Positions 10,998 to 22,694 are shown, counted from the first letter of the stretch. The stretch is 64,000 nucleotides of DNA from Alopecurus myosuroides (GCA_028641055.1 CM054060.1:60053852-60117851), one strand, 5' to 3'. Made by a program: numbers and translations. The notes: generated by a model not told the origin, from the sequence alone.

Positions 10998-13900
10998 GTG
11001 CTCTAGCCATCAACTGCCGTGGCCTGGGAGGTGCCGCGACAGTGCGAGAACTTCGCAACTTAGCGAAGAAACACTCCCCCACCGTGTTGTGCGTTCTCGA
11101 AACCCAACTTCCGAAGACACGGGTGGAAAATCTAGCTAGAACTCTAGGCTTTGATAGAAGCTTTGCTGTAAGTAGTTCAGGGCGCAGTGGAGGCCTTGGA
11201 CTGTTCTGGAAGAATAATATATCGGTGGAAATATTGCCTTATTCGCAGTATCATATAGATGCAATTATCACCGAGGGGGGAAAGGACCCGTGGCGATTAA
11301 CGGGGGTCTATGGAGAGGCACAAACAAGCGAACGGCATAAAACATGGGAGATGCTGAAGTATATACGTTCGTCGTCTGATTTACCCTGGATGTGTTTTGG
11401 GGATTTCAACGAAGTACTGCATCGCCACGAACATGTGGGCGTGCAGGAGAGGAGCTTAGCGCAGATAGCGGGTTTTCGTGACATGGTTGATGTCTGTGGC
11501 TTACAAGACCTGGGTTTTATAGGGCTGAATTGGACCTACGAGAAGAAAGTAACAGGGGGTTCATATTGCCGGGTTCGTCTAGACAGAGCCCTAGCTACTG
11601 CAGATTGGTGTACTCGCTTCCCTTTTGCGACCTTGAGGCATTTAACATCAGTACACTCGGACCATTGTCCGATTTTGCTTACCTGGGAAGAGACAGCGAG
11701 GCAACCAAGAAGGAGAGAGGAAGAGAAGATTTTCCGATACGAGCTCATGTGGGAAGAACACAATGAGTTTAAGCCAATGCTGGACGAGGAGTGGCAGCGA
11801 CGTGGCACGGCACGAAATCTTGACCAGCTGCTGGACAAAATTGGTGCGGTGACGCACTCGTTAGCGAGTTGGGGGAGAACCACCTTCGGGTGTGTTCGGA
11901 AGGAGATAGCTACCCTCCAAGGTGATCTGAAACGATTGAGAGAAGATCCGTCGAGGACGGGACCGAATCATTCAGAGTTAAAAATCGTAGAACGTCTAGC
12001 TGAGCTGGATCATCGCGAGGAGGTTATGTGGAGACAGCGATCTCGGGTGCAGTGGTTAGCGGAGGGAGACAAAAACACAAGATTTTTTCATATCCGTGCT
12101 AGCCAGAGGAAGAAGAAAAATAACATATCTCGCCTACGTCTTCCATCAGGGGACACTACGGAGGATCCTCTGGTGATGGCTGCCGCGACTAATACATTCT
12201 ATCAGGAGCTCTATACTTCGGAGGGCACGATAGGGATGGAAGAGGTCCTAAATACCGTACCGCGACGTGTCACAGAGAGGATGAACGAGGACCTGATCGC
12301 TGTTCTGTCGGAGAGGGAAGTAAGATCAGCCCTCTTTCAGATGTTTCCTACCAAGGCGCCTGGACCGGATGGTTTTCCCGCTCACTTTTTCCAGCGCCAT
12401 TGGGCTCTATGCGGAGAAGAGGTAACTAATATCGTACTACGAGTCTTACGTGGGGAAGATGATCCATCGGCTTTTAACAAAACTTATATTGTTCTGATTC
12501 CGAAAGTTCCAAAACCGGAGGAGTTAGGACAGTTTCGCCCGATCAGCTTATGCAATGTTATCTACAAAATTGCCTCGAAGGTCCTAGCGAATAGATTGAA
12601 GGTGGTACTCCCAGAGATCATTTCTGCTGAGCAGTCAGCTTTTGTCCCTGGAAGGTTGATTACGGACAATATCATTACAGCTTATGAATGCCTACACTTT
12701 ATGAAACGGAATAAGGCAGTGAAGAATAGGTATTGCGCCCTAAAGCTCGATATGCGGAAGGCATACGATCGGGTTGAGTGGGATTACTTATCAGCAATGA
12801 TGAGGAAGCTGGGGTTCCATGCAAGATGGATCGATATGGTTATGAGAATGGTCACCACGGTGTCCTTCTCAGTTTTGCTCAATGGAGAGAAGTTGGAGGA
12901 ATTCATGCCTTCTCGAGGGATCCGTCAGGGGGACCCTATATCACCTTATTTGTTCTTAATAGCAGCGGAGGGCCTGTCGTGCCTGTTAAATGTTAGAAGT
13001 GAATCATCGAGCCTACAAGGTTTAAAAGTGGCCCCTACTGCGCCCGCAGTGAACCACTTACTGTTTGCGGATGATAGCCTGCTGTTTATTAAAGCTAATG
13101 GGGAGAGTGCACGGATGGCGAGAGATACGTTGGAATCATACTGTCGTGCCTCGGGGCAACGGATAAATCTTGACAAGTCATCTATTTTCTTTAGCAAACG
13201 GTGTCCTGGAGTGATCAAGGAGGAATTGAAGACCATATTGGAAGTGCAGAACGAGTCTCTCAGCGAGAAATATTTGGGTATGCCTTCTGATGTTGGGAGA
13301 GCCACAAACGGTGCTTTCAAATTCTTGAAAGACCGGGTTTGGAAGCGTATCCAAGGATGGATTGAACAATGTTTATCTACTGGAGGTAAAGAGGTCTTAA
13401 TTAAATCAGTCGTACAAGCTATTCCTACTTTCTCTATGGCTTGTTTCAAATTGCCTAAAGGATTATGTGAGCACATTAACTCTATGATCCGACAATTTTG
13501 GTGGGGAAGCACACAGGGCAAGAGAAGGACATGCTGGGTTGCATGGGAAGATATGACGAAGCCCAAGTTTGCGGGAGGTATCGGCTTCAGAGATATCGAA
13601 CTTTTTAACCTCTCTCTGCTGGCTCGGCAAGGATGGCGAATCCTACAAAATCCTCAAACACTCAGCGCGAGGATTTTGAAGGCAGTATATTTTCCGGAGG
13701 TGACTTTCTTAGAAGCGCAGCTAGGCGCCAAGCCTTCTAAAATCTGGCGCTCTATCATAGAAGGGAGGGAAGTTCTCCGTCAGGGACTCATTAGACGGAT
13801 TGGCAACGGAGTTGACACAGAGATATGGCATGATAATTGGCTACCCCGTGACGGAGCACTACGGCCGATTGCTTGTCCGAAGGAGGACCCGCCAAGGTTA

Positions 13901-15129
13901 GTTTCGGAGTTGATTGATAATACAATGAAGCAGTGGAACGTGGCTGCTCTAAACACGTTTTTCCTGCCAATGGATGTGGAGATTATAAGATCGATACCTC
14001 TCAGTACACGGGTGCAAGCAGACTTCTGGGGCTGGCACTATGAGAAGAGAGGGATATTCACGGTTAGGTCCGCCTATAGGATGTTGGCTGGCGTGAAGGA
14101 ACGGAGAACAGAGTGGATTGACCACACAGCAGCTAGTTCGGATGTGTTGGGTACCAAAAACAGTTGGTCGAGCCTATGGCATACTCGAGTTCCAACGAAG
14201 ATAAAGGTATTTTTGTGGAGGTTGGCAAAGCACTCATTACCAACGGGCGACCTTCTCCACCGTCGTCATATCGCGCTGACGAGTAGCTGTGCGATCTGTG
14301 GGCTGACGATTCGTGGCGTCACTCCCTCATCGACTGCACTATGGCGAGACCAGTTTGGGCGCTGTCAGACGAGGAGATGCTTGAACACATGTGCCATGTT
14401 CAAGAGCCAGCAGCGAAGAACTGGTTGTTTGCAATGATAGAGTCATTATCGCATGCTCAGCTCACACGTATGTGTGTCACATTGTGGGCTGTGTGGCATG
14501 CACGCCGAAAAGCAATACACGAAGAATTGTTCCAAAGCCCATTGAGTACCCATTGCTTCGTGGGGAGTTTCATTGATGATCTCTCGTTATCAAATGAGAG
14601 AGAAGAAAGGAGGGTGTGCCATCCACCAAGAGTGACTAATCATCCAAGTTGGATTCCTCCGAGTTCGGGAGAAGTTAAAGTGAATGTAGATGCAGGGGTG
14701 GCAAAGACAAGGAATATGGGATCCGTGGCAGCGGTAGCACGATCAGCAGACGGAGTGTTCCTTGGGGCATCGGCGGTTAGTTTCCCGGGAGTTTCGGACC
14801 CGGAAACGCTAGAGGCGATGGCATTGCGAGAAGGAATAAATCTTGCACATGATCTATCCCTAGCACGGCTCTGCATAGCGAGTGATTGCAACAATGTTGT
14901 CCAAGCTTTGCAAGGGGAGTATATGGGGAGCTACAGCCATATTCTACAAGAAGTGAAGACGGGTGCCAGGGTTTTCGAGGAGGTAAAATTCATCCATGAA
15001 AACAGAGCGTCGAACAAGGAACCTCATTCCCTGGCCAAATTGGCGTTGGCATCGGTATCTGGTAGACTGCTTTGGCTTGGCAGACCGCCAGAGGGCGTGT
15101 GTATTCCGAATATCATTATAATTCAATAA
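10994..15129 (+). pseudogene. LINE ORF2 (endonuclease, RT, zinc-binding tail, RNase H), one frameshift
   Basis: The first frame (10994-14437) has an APE-type endonuclease (ALAINCRGLGG at the start, CFGDFNEVLHR near residue 135, SDHCPILL). Reverse transcriptase follows with the motifs APGPDGFPAHFF, QFRPISLCNVIYK, GIRQGDPISPYLF and LLFADD (about residues 689-694). The zinc-binding tail comes next (WHTRVPTKIKVFLWRL, then SSCAICG). Just after that cysteine motif, near 14300, the tail continues in another frame (SWRHSLIDCTMARPVWAL). That frame runs on into an RNase H-like domain (VKVNVDAGVAK, IASDCNNVV, HSLAKLAL) and stops at 15129. Loss of one base in a short G-run around 14299-14301 would explain this. 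All catalytic blocks look intact. It could instead be a sequencing error. Confidence 0.9.
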
Positions 15130-15160
15130 AGGAGTGGATGTTTTCTCAAAAAAAAAAAAA

Positions 15161-15176
15161 ACATGCATACTGTGAT
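15161..15176 (+). repeat. Target site duplication of the complete LINE, right copy
   Basis: Exact match to 9460-9475, directly after the poly(A) tail. Confidence 0.92.
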
Positions 15177-15575
15177 GAACCCAATCAAAATTTCAAAATG
15201 AAACCATGACGATTCCGTTATGAGAAAGGATCTCTAAGAGGAGTGCAATTAATTAATCTGCCAGATATGATATTCTAATTCTAGCGACAGTTTTGTGCAA
15301 GGGATAGTGTCTGATCTGGTGCCTGCCATTTTTAGTATATCTAGGCTGGCTAGCCGGAGAAGCTAGGCAACTTGCCCATCTCTACTTGTGATCGCGCGTT
15401 CCTTGCACTCAAAGTACTCCATTTTTAGAAGCAGCTCGTTGCAAAGCAAGCTGTGAAGCATGCTGTATCTTTTATTTTTCCAACTTCGGCAATGAACTAG
15501 TCACGCGTGCAGCCAACACACAACTTGTAGCTGGCAGCTGACTGCTGATACAACTTCACTTTGGATTGATCGCAA
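15177..15575. other. Unassigned sequence
   Basis: About 400 bp with no supported gene or repeat structure. Codon structure is absent in all frames. Confidence 0.5.
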
Positions 15576-15702
15576 CTTGTGTACTTTTGTATACTCTCTC
15601 CGTCTCAAAATAACTGTCATTTTTCTTGTGTACTTTTGTATACTCTCTCCGTCTCAAAATAACTGTCATACAAATGACAGTTATTTTGAGACGGAGAGAG
15701 TA
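15576..15702. mobile_element. Collapsed Stowaway MITE: one direct terminal copy plus a perfect hairpin
   Basis: A 45-bp segment at 15576-15620 is repeated directly at 15625-15669. Its last 29 bases (15641-15669, tactctctccgtctc at the start) form a perfect inverted repeat with 15674-15702 around a 4-base loop, acaa. The terminal words and the flanking TA fit Stowaway (Tc1/mariner) MITEs. Almost all of the internal part of the element is gone. Confidence 0.8.
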
Positions 15703-16027
15703 CATAAACTCTTTCGTTTAACGATTTTGCTATTAATTAGGACAGCTTGGATTTTCTGGTGTCTAAGCCAATATATTTCCGGAAAGTGCAACTTGCTCTT
15801 TAGAAAAGGTACAACCGAATGAAAGATTCACTTTTTTTTTGAAAAGGGGAGAACCGGCCTTTGTATCGATCGATTGATTCATAATTTCATATGACCATAT
15901 TATTTCACTATTCAAGTTTATTCACAAAGGATTACGAAAAGAAGCTAATAACCTTAAGCGTCATGCTATCTTGTTATCAAGCCGACAGACACATCAGCCG
16001 TATAAATCCTATGTAAATGGTTGCGCC
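15703..16027. other. Unassigned AT-rich sequence
   Basis: AT-rich DNA with a T-run at about 15831-15840 followed by gaaaaggggagaaccgg, a word I associate with repeat DNA but cannot name. No coding signal. Confidence 0.4.
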
Positions 16028-16190
16028 GGGTATCCATATCAATATATAAGATGTTTTAACCGTTTTTATATCATATGTATCTAGACATATTTTAGTGTAA
16101 GTTTCACATGAATCTTACACTAAAACATGTTTAAATACATATAGAATAAAAAAAGGCTAAAACATGTTACATTTTGATACACAGGGAGTA
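16028..16190. mobile_element. Degenerate Stowaway-like MITE
   Basis: The right end reads ttgatacacagggagta. The left end (near 16030) reads tatcaatatataagatg, a diverged partner. The middle has a fold-back pair, ttttagtgtaag and cttacactaaaa. This is the usual ~160-bp Triticeae Stowaway form with one decayed end. Confidence 0.6.
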
Positions 16191-16194
16191 GTAG

Positions 16195-16310
16195 CTAATT
16201 ATGGGAGATCTGGCCGAGCTAGCCACCTGTTGTCTTTGTCGTGCACCCAAATGCATTTCAAAATCCTCATCCAGACATGTCTTCGATTTGTTGAAGAATG
16301 AAGTATCTCA
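16195..16310 (+). repeat. Copy 1 of a ~115-bp duplicated segment
   Basis: Starts ctaattatgggagatctgg and matches 21613-21725 at most positions. Both copies can be read in a frame containing DLAELATCCLCRA. I do not recognise the protein. Confidence 0.8.
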
Positions 16311-16490
16311 AAGTCGACATAATGGTTTGATCGGTACATGGATGACCACCAATATGTAATTCTTAAACATGTTTGGAGCATGTATGCAAGGTCGAAGGGG
16401 AAACTTATCGACCCCTCCAAATGTTCATCTAGTTCATCGTGATAGCTTTCAGCCGAAATTACACATGCACAATATAGGGAGGTTCTTGGT
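16311..16490. other. Unassigned sequence before the Copia element
   Basis: No gene or repeat recognised. The last five bases, ttggt, are the probable left target duplication (ttgtt at 21296-21300 on the other side, one mismatch). Confidence 0.45.
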
Positions 16491-16653
16491 TGTTGAACAT
16501 GTATTAGTATCGGTATCCTTTACGGGTACAGAGTAGTACTCCGACCCGTACGGTACCCCCCTGTAACTTTCCTTCGATGGCTTTGCCGAACTATAACATG
16601 CAACCCGATCTCCCCTAGCCGGGGTACGATCGTTTTCTCCTAACAATTCGACA
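16491..16653 (+). repeat. Copia 5' LTR
   Basis: 163 bp, starting TG and ending CA. It contains an imperfect palindrome around gtacgggtac and cgacccgtac. Same sequence class as 21126-21295. Confidence 0.95.
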
Positions 16654-16666
16654 TGGTAATCAGAGC
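16654..16666 (+). other. Copia primer binding site
   Basis: tggtaatcagagc directly after the LTR matches the usual initiator-tRNA-Met primer site (tggtatcagagc) with one extra a. Confidence 0.85.
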
Positions 16667-16910
16667 CCCTCCTCTTCCTCTCATCTAGCTTCCCTCGCCG
16701 CCGCTGTCGGTCCCCTTCCTCCGTCGAGCCGCTGCAGTCACACACCTCCAACAACTCGATCGGGCTGCTGCTTCTCTGCTGCCGATCCATCTCCCAAAAC
16801 CCAGGAAACACACGATCAAAAACCCAAAACCCCTACAAATCCCGAAAAACCTAGAACCCTAGAACTCTTCAAAACCCGTTAGCTACCCTACATCCGATCT
16901 CCCTTCTCCT

Positions 16911-18146
16911 ATGGCGTCTACATCAACAACCTCGCCGCCGGCCATCGGTACACCATCGGCCACAAAGCTGACACGCGACAATTTCTTGTCATGGAAATCC
17001 CAAGTGCTTCCTACCCTCCGTGGGGCTCGGGTCATGCCCCTCCTTGAGGGTACCGAGCGTGCTCCTTCAGAGTTCATTGAGGTTGAGGATGACAACCACA
17101 AGAAATCAATGGTCTCAAATCCTGCATATGACACGTGGGTAACCAAGGATCAACAGGTAGTCAATTTCTTGGTGAATTCTCTCTCTGAGGAAGTGCTTGC
17201 ACACACATATGGATTAGAACATGCTGCAGAGATTTGGAGTGCAATCAACGACCTATACTCTACTCAATCCAAGGCTCGGGTTTCCTCTCTCCATGGTGCT
17301 CTTACGAACACCAAGAAGCTTGATTTGACGGCCCATCAATTTATTTCCAAGATGAAAGGCTTTGCCTCTGAACTTGCAGCTGCCGGAAAACGAGTTGATG
17401 ATGATGAGCTAAAGGATTATATTCTCAATGGTCTTGATGGTACATTCAGTCCCCTGGTTGCCTCTATCAATGTTGTTCCATCTACAACACTCAATGACCT
17501 CTATTCTCAATTGTTGTCTTATGAGTATCGTGAAAATATGTTGGTTGCCACTAGTCAAGGAACAGGAACGTTTACCTCCTCTGTCAATGCCGCTCCTCGT
17601 CGCCCCAACCCTAGCTTTTCACAAAACCATACCAAACAGCCACTACTACCTACACCTCCACCAACACCATCCTATAATCCACCCTACCAGCCTCCACCAT
17701 CAGCCTATCCGCCACTAACACCATCATTAATTTTACCATACCATCCACCAGAACCAGCCTATCCTACACACCAAGACTACCACCCTCCTCCCTATTATTT
17801 TCCATCACCTCCTCCATATCCATATACCCCACCGAACCTCCCATATCATGCCCCACCGCCACAGCAGCCACACTATCAGCCTCGCCCACCCCAGCCTCAA
17901 TACCAGCCAGAGCCGCCCCAATACCGTGGCCGACAGGAGCCACCAAAACCAGATCAGGGGCGTCGCCCCAAAGGAGGAGGACGTGGGAAGCAAGATCGGT
18001 TTGCTACACCGTGGCAAGAAGGTGTGTTTTGTCAGATTTGCAAAAAGAAAGGACATGGTGCTAATGACTGCTGGTGGCGTTATGGTGATGATGATGATGA
18101 TGATGATGACACACTTCTGACAACAACAAAACTGCATATGGGGTAG
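16911..18146 (+). CDS. Copia gag protein
   Basis: A 411-residue capsid/nucleocapsid protein. The N-terminal half has the Copia gag pattern: LTRDNFLSWKSQVLPTLRG, AAEIWSAINDLYSTQSKARV and FISKMKGFASELAAAGK. The middle (about residues 230-350) is very rich in proline and tyrosine (PPPYYFPSPPPYPYTPP). A CCHC knuckle follows near residue 378 (CQICKKKGHGANDC). An acidic run then comes from a gat microsatellite at about 18083-18111. The frame stops at 18144-18146, and the protease continues in another frame. This may be a mutation at the microsatellite, or a programmed shift. Start chosen as the first ATG in a region similar to other Copia gag starts. Confidence 0.88.
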   Translation: MASTSTTSPPAIGTPSATKLTRDNFLSWKSQVLPTLRGARVMPLLEGTERAPSEFIEVEDDNHKKSMVSNPAYDTWVTKDQQVVNFLVNSLSEEVLAHTYGLEHAAEIWSAINDLYSTQSKARVSSLHGALTNTKKLDLTAHQFISKMKGFASELAAAGKRVDDDELKDYILNGLDGTFSPLVASINVVPSTTLNDLYSQLLSYEYRENMLVATSQGTGTFTSSVNAAPRRPNPSFSQNHTKQPLLPTPPPTPSYNPPYQPPPSAYPPLTPSLILPYHPPEPAYPTHQDYHPPPYYFPSPPPYPYTPPNLPYHAPPPQQPHYQPRPPQPQYQPEPPQYRGRQEPPKPDQGRRPKGGGRGKQDRFATPWQEGVFCQICKKKGHGANDCWWRYGDDDDDDDDTLLTTTKLHMG

Positions 18147-21113
18147 ACACAAACTGGTACATGGACACTGGCGCTACAAATCATGTTACTGGCCAACTCA
18201 ACAAACTTCAGATTCATGATAATTATCAGGGGCGTGATCAAGTCCACAATGCTAGTGGGTATTGACATTGCACACATTGGTCATTCAGTTTTGCACACCC
18301 CAAATAGTTCTCTTCAACTTTGCAATATTTTGCACGTTCCTAGTTCTTCCATGAGTTTACTTTCTGCTCACAAAATTGCTCTTGATAATAATGCCTTTAT
18401 TGAAATTCACCACTTCTTTTTCTTGATAAAGGATCATGCAATGCAGCAAATCATGTTTAGAGGTCCTTGTCATGACGGCTTATATCCTCTCGGGGTCATC
18501 AAAGCATGCTCTTGTCACCATCAAGCCGTCTTCCTCTACATGGCATCGTCGTTTAGGACATCCATCTTCTTTTATTGTTCAGCAGATTATTAGGAAGAAT
18601 AATCTCTCATACACTCCTGAAATTAATTCTTACATATGTGATCCATGTCAAAAAGCCAAGAGCCATCAGTTACCCTACTACACCTCCACTAGTGTGTCCA
18701 CTGTTCCTTTGGAATAAGTGTTCTCTGATGTATGGGGTCCTGCAACTCCTTCTGCTAGTAAACATGTTTACTATGTAAGCTTCATTGATGATTTTAGCAA
18801 ATTCACATGGATTTATTTGCTTAAGAAACGTTCCGATGTTTATCAAGTGTGTCTTAATTTTCAGCAGTATGTTGAGAGAAAATTTGCTCGTAAAATCATT
18901 ACTATGCAAACCGATTGGGGTGGTGAATATGAAAAACTCCATGGTTTCTTTCAAAAAATAGGCATTACTCATCATGTGTCATTTCCTCATGCTCATCAAC
19001 AAAATGGCTCGGCTGAACGCAAGCATAGACATATTGTGGAAGTCGGTCTTGCTCTCCTAGCCAATGCTTCTACGCCATTAAAATATTGGGATGGTGCATT
19101 CCTTACTGCCACATTTCTTATCAATTTGCTTCCTACCAAGGTTCTCAATTTTGACACCCCTACACACAAACTTTTAGAGGTTTCTCCCAACTACGATTCC
19201 CTTCGAGGTTTTGGGTGTGCTTGTTGGCCTAATCTACGTCCCTATAATAAACACAAACTGTCCTTTCGTTCTAAACGGTGTGTTTTTCTTGGTTATAATC
19301 CCCTTCATAAAGGTGTTAAGTGTCTAGATGTTACAACTGGACGCGTGTATATTTTACGTGACGTTGTCTTTCATGAGAACATTTTTCCTTTCTCTACCCT
19401 CCATCCAAATGCCACAACACAGAAAACAAGCTCGTCAGGATCTTCTGTGCAGGTTTCGGATGCATCACCTCCTGCTGTTGAACCGAAAACTAGGCTACAA
19501 AATGTTATACGACAGCCCAAGAAATTTACTGATGGTACAGTTCCATACAAAAAGAACTTTGTGCTGTTAACATCTACAGGTGAACCACAAAATCTTTCCG
19601 AGGCTCTCACAGACAGTAATTGGAAACATTCTATGCAAGATGAATATAATGCACTTCTTGAAAATAACACTTGGCATCTTGTACCACCTAGTTCCAGCAA
19701 AAATGTTATTGACTTCAAATGGATTTATCGTATCAAGAGGCATGCTGATGGCACTATTGGCAGATATAAAGCTAGACTGGTAGCAAAGGGGTTTAAACAG
19801 AGATATGGTATTGATTATGAGGACACTTTCTGTCCAGTTGGCAAGGTAGCCACTATTCGACTTGTTCTTTCTATTGCAGTATAAAAAGGATGGAGTCTTA
19901 GGCATCTAGATGTAAAGAACGCGTTCTTACATGCTGTTCTGGAAGAGGAAGTCTATATGAAACAACCACCAGGTTTTGAGTCTTCCGCTGATCCTCTTTA
20001 CGTTTGCAAACTTGATAAGGCAATATATGGATTAAAACAAGCCCCTCGAGCATGGTATTCTAGACTCAGCAACAAGTTGCATACCCTTGATTTTGTACCT
20101 TCCAAGGCAGATACATCTTTGTTCTTGTTTGTTAGGTCAGGAATCACTATGTTTCTTTTGATCTATGTTGATGATATAATTGTGACAAGTTCATCAGATA
20201 CAGCAGTTGCAACTCTTTTGCAGAATTTAAGTAATGATTTTGCACTCAAGATCTAGGCGATCTTCACTTTTTCTTGGGAATTGAGGTTCACAAACCTTTT
20301 GATGGTTTGCTTCTCAATCAGGAAAAATATGCTACTGATCTGGTGAAACGAGTTGGTATGGATACTTGTGCACCATGTCCTACACCTCTTTCCAGCAGTG
20401 AGAGTTTGTCTCTTAATGATGGTTCACCACTTGGTCCCGATGATACTACTAATTACAGAAGTATTGTTGGTGCACTTCAGTATTTAACATTGACAAGACC
20501 TGATCTCTCGTTTTCAGTTAACAAGGTCTGTCAATTTCTACATGCTCCTACCTCTGCACATTGGACAACTGTAAAAAGAATATTGAGGTATATTCAGGGT
20601 ACTAAAACCATTGGGTTGACATTTCAGAGCTCCTACTCTACATTTCTTAGTGCTTTTTCAGATGCTGATTGGGCACGGGATTTGGATGATAGACAATCAA
20701 CAGAAGGTTTTGCCATCTTCTTTGGTCCAAATCTTATTTCTTGGAGTGCTAGAAAACAACCAACTGTGTCTCGTTCTAGTACTGAAGCTGAGTACAAAGC
20801 ATTAGCAAATGCCACTGCTGAATTAATTTGGGTTGAGGCTCTCACAAAGGAACTTGGTGTGACACTTCAGGAGAAGCCATGCTTGTGGTGTGACAATCTT
20901 GGTGCAACGTTTCTATCTGCTAACCCAGTGTTTCATGCTCGCACCAAGCACATTGAGATTGACTTTTTCTTTGTTCGTGAACGGGTTGCAAATAAACAAC
21001 TTGATGTTAGGTTCATCTCTAGCAAGGATCAAATAGCTGATGGGTTTACAAAGACATTATGTACTAAGAAACTTGAGGAGTTTAGGCGTAATCTAAACCT
21101 TAGTAAGGTTTAG
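18147..21113 (+). pseudogene. Copia pol (protease, integrase, RT, RNase H), broken
   Basis: The parts are in Copia order. The protease has WYMDTGATNH near 18155. The pre-integrase and integrase core follow (TWHRRLGHPSS at about 18540; VFSDVWGP, then TDWGGEY, then [14 protein letters not shown]). RT has [27 protein letters not shown] and IYVDDIIV near 20160. RNase H has [18 protein letters not shown] and [16 protein letters not shown]. The frame shifts near 18250, 18490 and 20255. Stops interrupt it at 18715-18717 and near 19882. The integrase and RNase H motifs still read well, so the decay is mainly indels and single stops. This copy cannot make a full polyprotein. Confidence 0.92.
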
Positions 21114-21125
21114 ATTAAGGGGGAG
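21113..21125 (+). other. Copia polypurine tract
   Basis: gattaagggggag directly before the 3' LTR, the usual plus-strand priming tract. Confidence 0.85.
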
Positions 21126-21295
21126 TGTTGAACATGTATTAGTATCGGTATCCTGTACGGGTACGGAGTAGTACTCCGACCCGTACGATACCCCCCCCCC
21201 CCTTGTAACTTTCCTTCGATGGCTTTGCCGAACTATAACATGCAACCCGATCTGCTCTAGCCGGGGTACGATCGTTTTCTCCTAACAATTCGACA
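21126..21295 (+). repeat. Copia 3' LTR
   Basis: 170 bp, matching the 5' LTR except for about five substitutions and a longer C-run. Confidence 0.95.
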
Positions 21296-21612
21296 TTGTT
21301 ATCTGTCAATAAAATTCCGACCCTTATTACATAGGGTTGTCGGTGGTTCCTCGGTGAAGAAAGGACAAGGGTTGATCTAGACCCCTATAAGCAAAGGTCA
21401 GTAAGTTCTGTTCTACTAGGAAACACCAACTATCTTGGAGAGGAAAGGCCATTTTGATCAATGCAATGGCACAAGCCGTGACCAAAGCTTGGTCAAGAAG
21501 TTTCCTCAACGAGGGCTACGCAAGATTGTGCTCAAGAAAATTAGCTACTGTTGTTCTTCCCTTTGAGAGCTGGAAAGTTAGTTGTGATCAAAATAGAGCT
21601 GCTAATGTTTTA

Positions 21613-21725
21613 CCTAATTATGGAAGATCTGGCCGAGCTAGCCACTTGTTGTCTTTGCCGTGCAGCCAAATGCATTTCAAAATCCACAATTCATGTCTTC
21701 GATTTGTTGGAGTATGAAGTGGCTC
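21613..21725 (+). repeat. Copy 2 of the ~115-bp duplicated segment
   Basis: Matches 16195-16310 with scattered differences. Without the Copia element the two copies would lie about 0.6 kb apart in direct order. Confidence 0.8.
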
Positions 21726-22686
21726 TTGATGTTAAAATCTTCTTCAATTCAATTAGGGAGTGAATTAACCGAATACGTCGTAACAGTAACCCTATCCATG
21801 AGCAATTAAAATACGGATCTTTATACCCAAACAGATAAGTATTAAAGCTCCGAGTATGTATTCCTCCCCAAGCTAGCTAAGCTTTTGATTTGGTTCTCGA
21901 CAGTAGGCACGTTCAGTTGTTCCGGCGAGCCTAAAACTGGATCGACAAAAGCAGCTCCACTACCGTCTACCGGTCATGCATGTCAAAAATCAGCAAGTGC
22001 ACGCTGTCAACAGGAGACGAGTTTTCGGGTGGGCAATGCCATGGATCCTAGTGACAAGAGAGACCCGAACTTTTACCCGGCCGGCCCCTACTCTTGACGG
22101 AGAGGTGACACGAATAGGGGTTCGATCTGGACCGGGGTCTGGATCATACAGATGTATATAGGACTAGCTTGGTGCTCCTGTTCTCACTTTAAGTCCATCG
22201 GCTACACAGGAGTCAAGAAAATCATAAGTGCACCACATACTGTACCGATTGCATGCTGAGTAGGACGGTCACCGATCAGGTAAACCTCGGAAGTTACCAC
22301 TTATCAACCGATCGATATGTCTCCCCGGCCAGCAGTGATGTTGTTTACGATTGCTGACAGCAAAACCGCACTATCTGTGGCAGGGTCAGGTGTACTACGC
22401 CTCATATTGTCATTATCAAGCCATAAAGTAAGGGACAACTCGATCCGTACGCCATAGATCTGGAAGCAATATTCTTTCTTCCAGAGAACCCCATAATTAG
22501 TTTTAGTGTGGCCGTGGCAACCTACACGAACTTGCGGCGCGCACACTGATGGCTGATCCAATTAGTTGCACGAACGTCCAGACTGCTTTTCCCTATTCCA
22601 TTTGAGCCAATTAATCTTTCTCGACGTAATCTCGTACGTAGCTGCTAAGTCATATTCCAGTTGAGTGCTGCTGGCCTCCTTCCGCC
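21726..22686. other. Intergenic region upstream of the ACC oxidase gene
   Basis: No open frame or repeat is supported. This ~0.95 kb directly precedes the TATA box and probably holds the upstream regulatory region of the gene. I could not pick out a confident ethylene- or stress-response element by eye. Confidence 0.45.
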
Positions 22687-22694
22687 TATAAATT
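22687..22694 (+). promoter_or_regulatory. TATA box of the ACC oxidase gene
   Basis: tataaatt lies 100 bp before the ATG. A start of transcription near 22715-22725 would give a ~75-bp 5' UTR rich in cacac and cagcag words, normal for a grass gene. Confidence 0.7.

Larger units (their letters stand above)
9476..15160 (+). mobile_element. Near-complete LINE (L1 type), 5.69 kb
   Basis: The element has a ~240-bp 5' UTR, ORF1 (9714-10997), ORF2 (10994-15129), a very short 3' UTR with aataaag at about 15125, and an A-run at 15148-15160. Exact 15-16-bp direct repeats flank it (9460-9475 and 15161-15176). The only visible coding damage is one frameshift near 14300. It landed about 100 bp downstream of the hAT element. 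Confidence 0.93.
16491..21295 (+). mobile_element. Copia LTR retrotransposon, 4.8 kb
   Basis: Two short LTRs (163 and 170 bp) both run from tgttgaacatg to attcgaca. Between them lie an initiator-methionine-tRNA-type primer site, gag, a damaged pol in Copia order (protease, integrase, RT, RNase H) and a polypurine tract. The LTRs differ by about five substitutions and a C-run length change, by eye. The possible 5-bp duplication has one mismatch. Confidence 0.95.
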
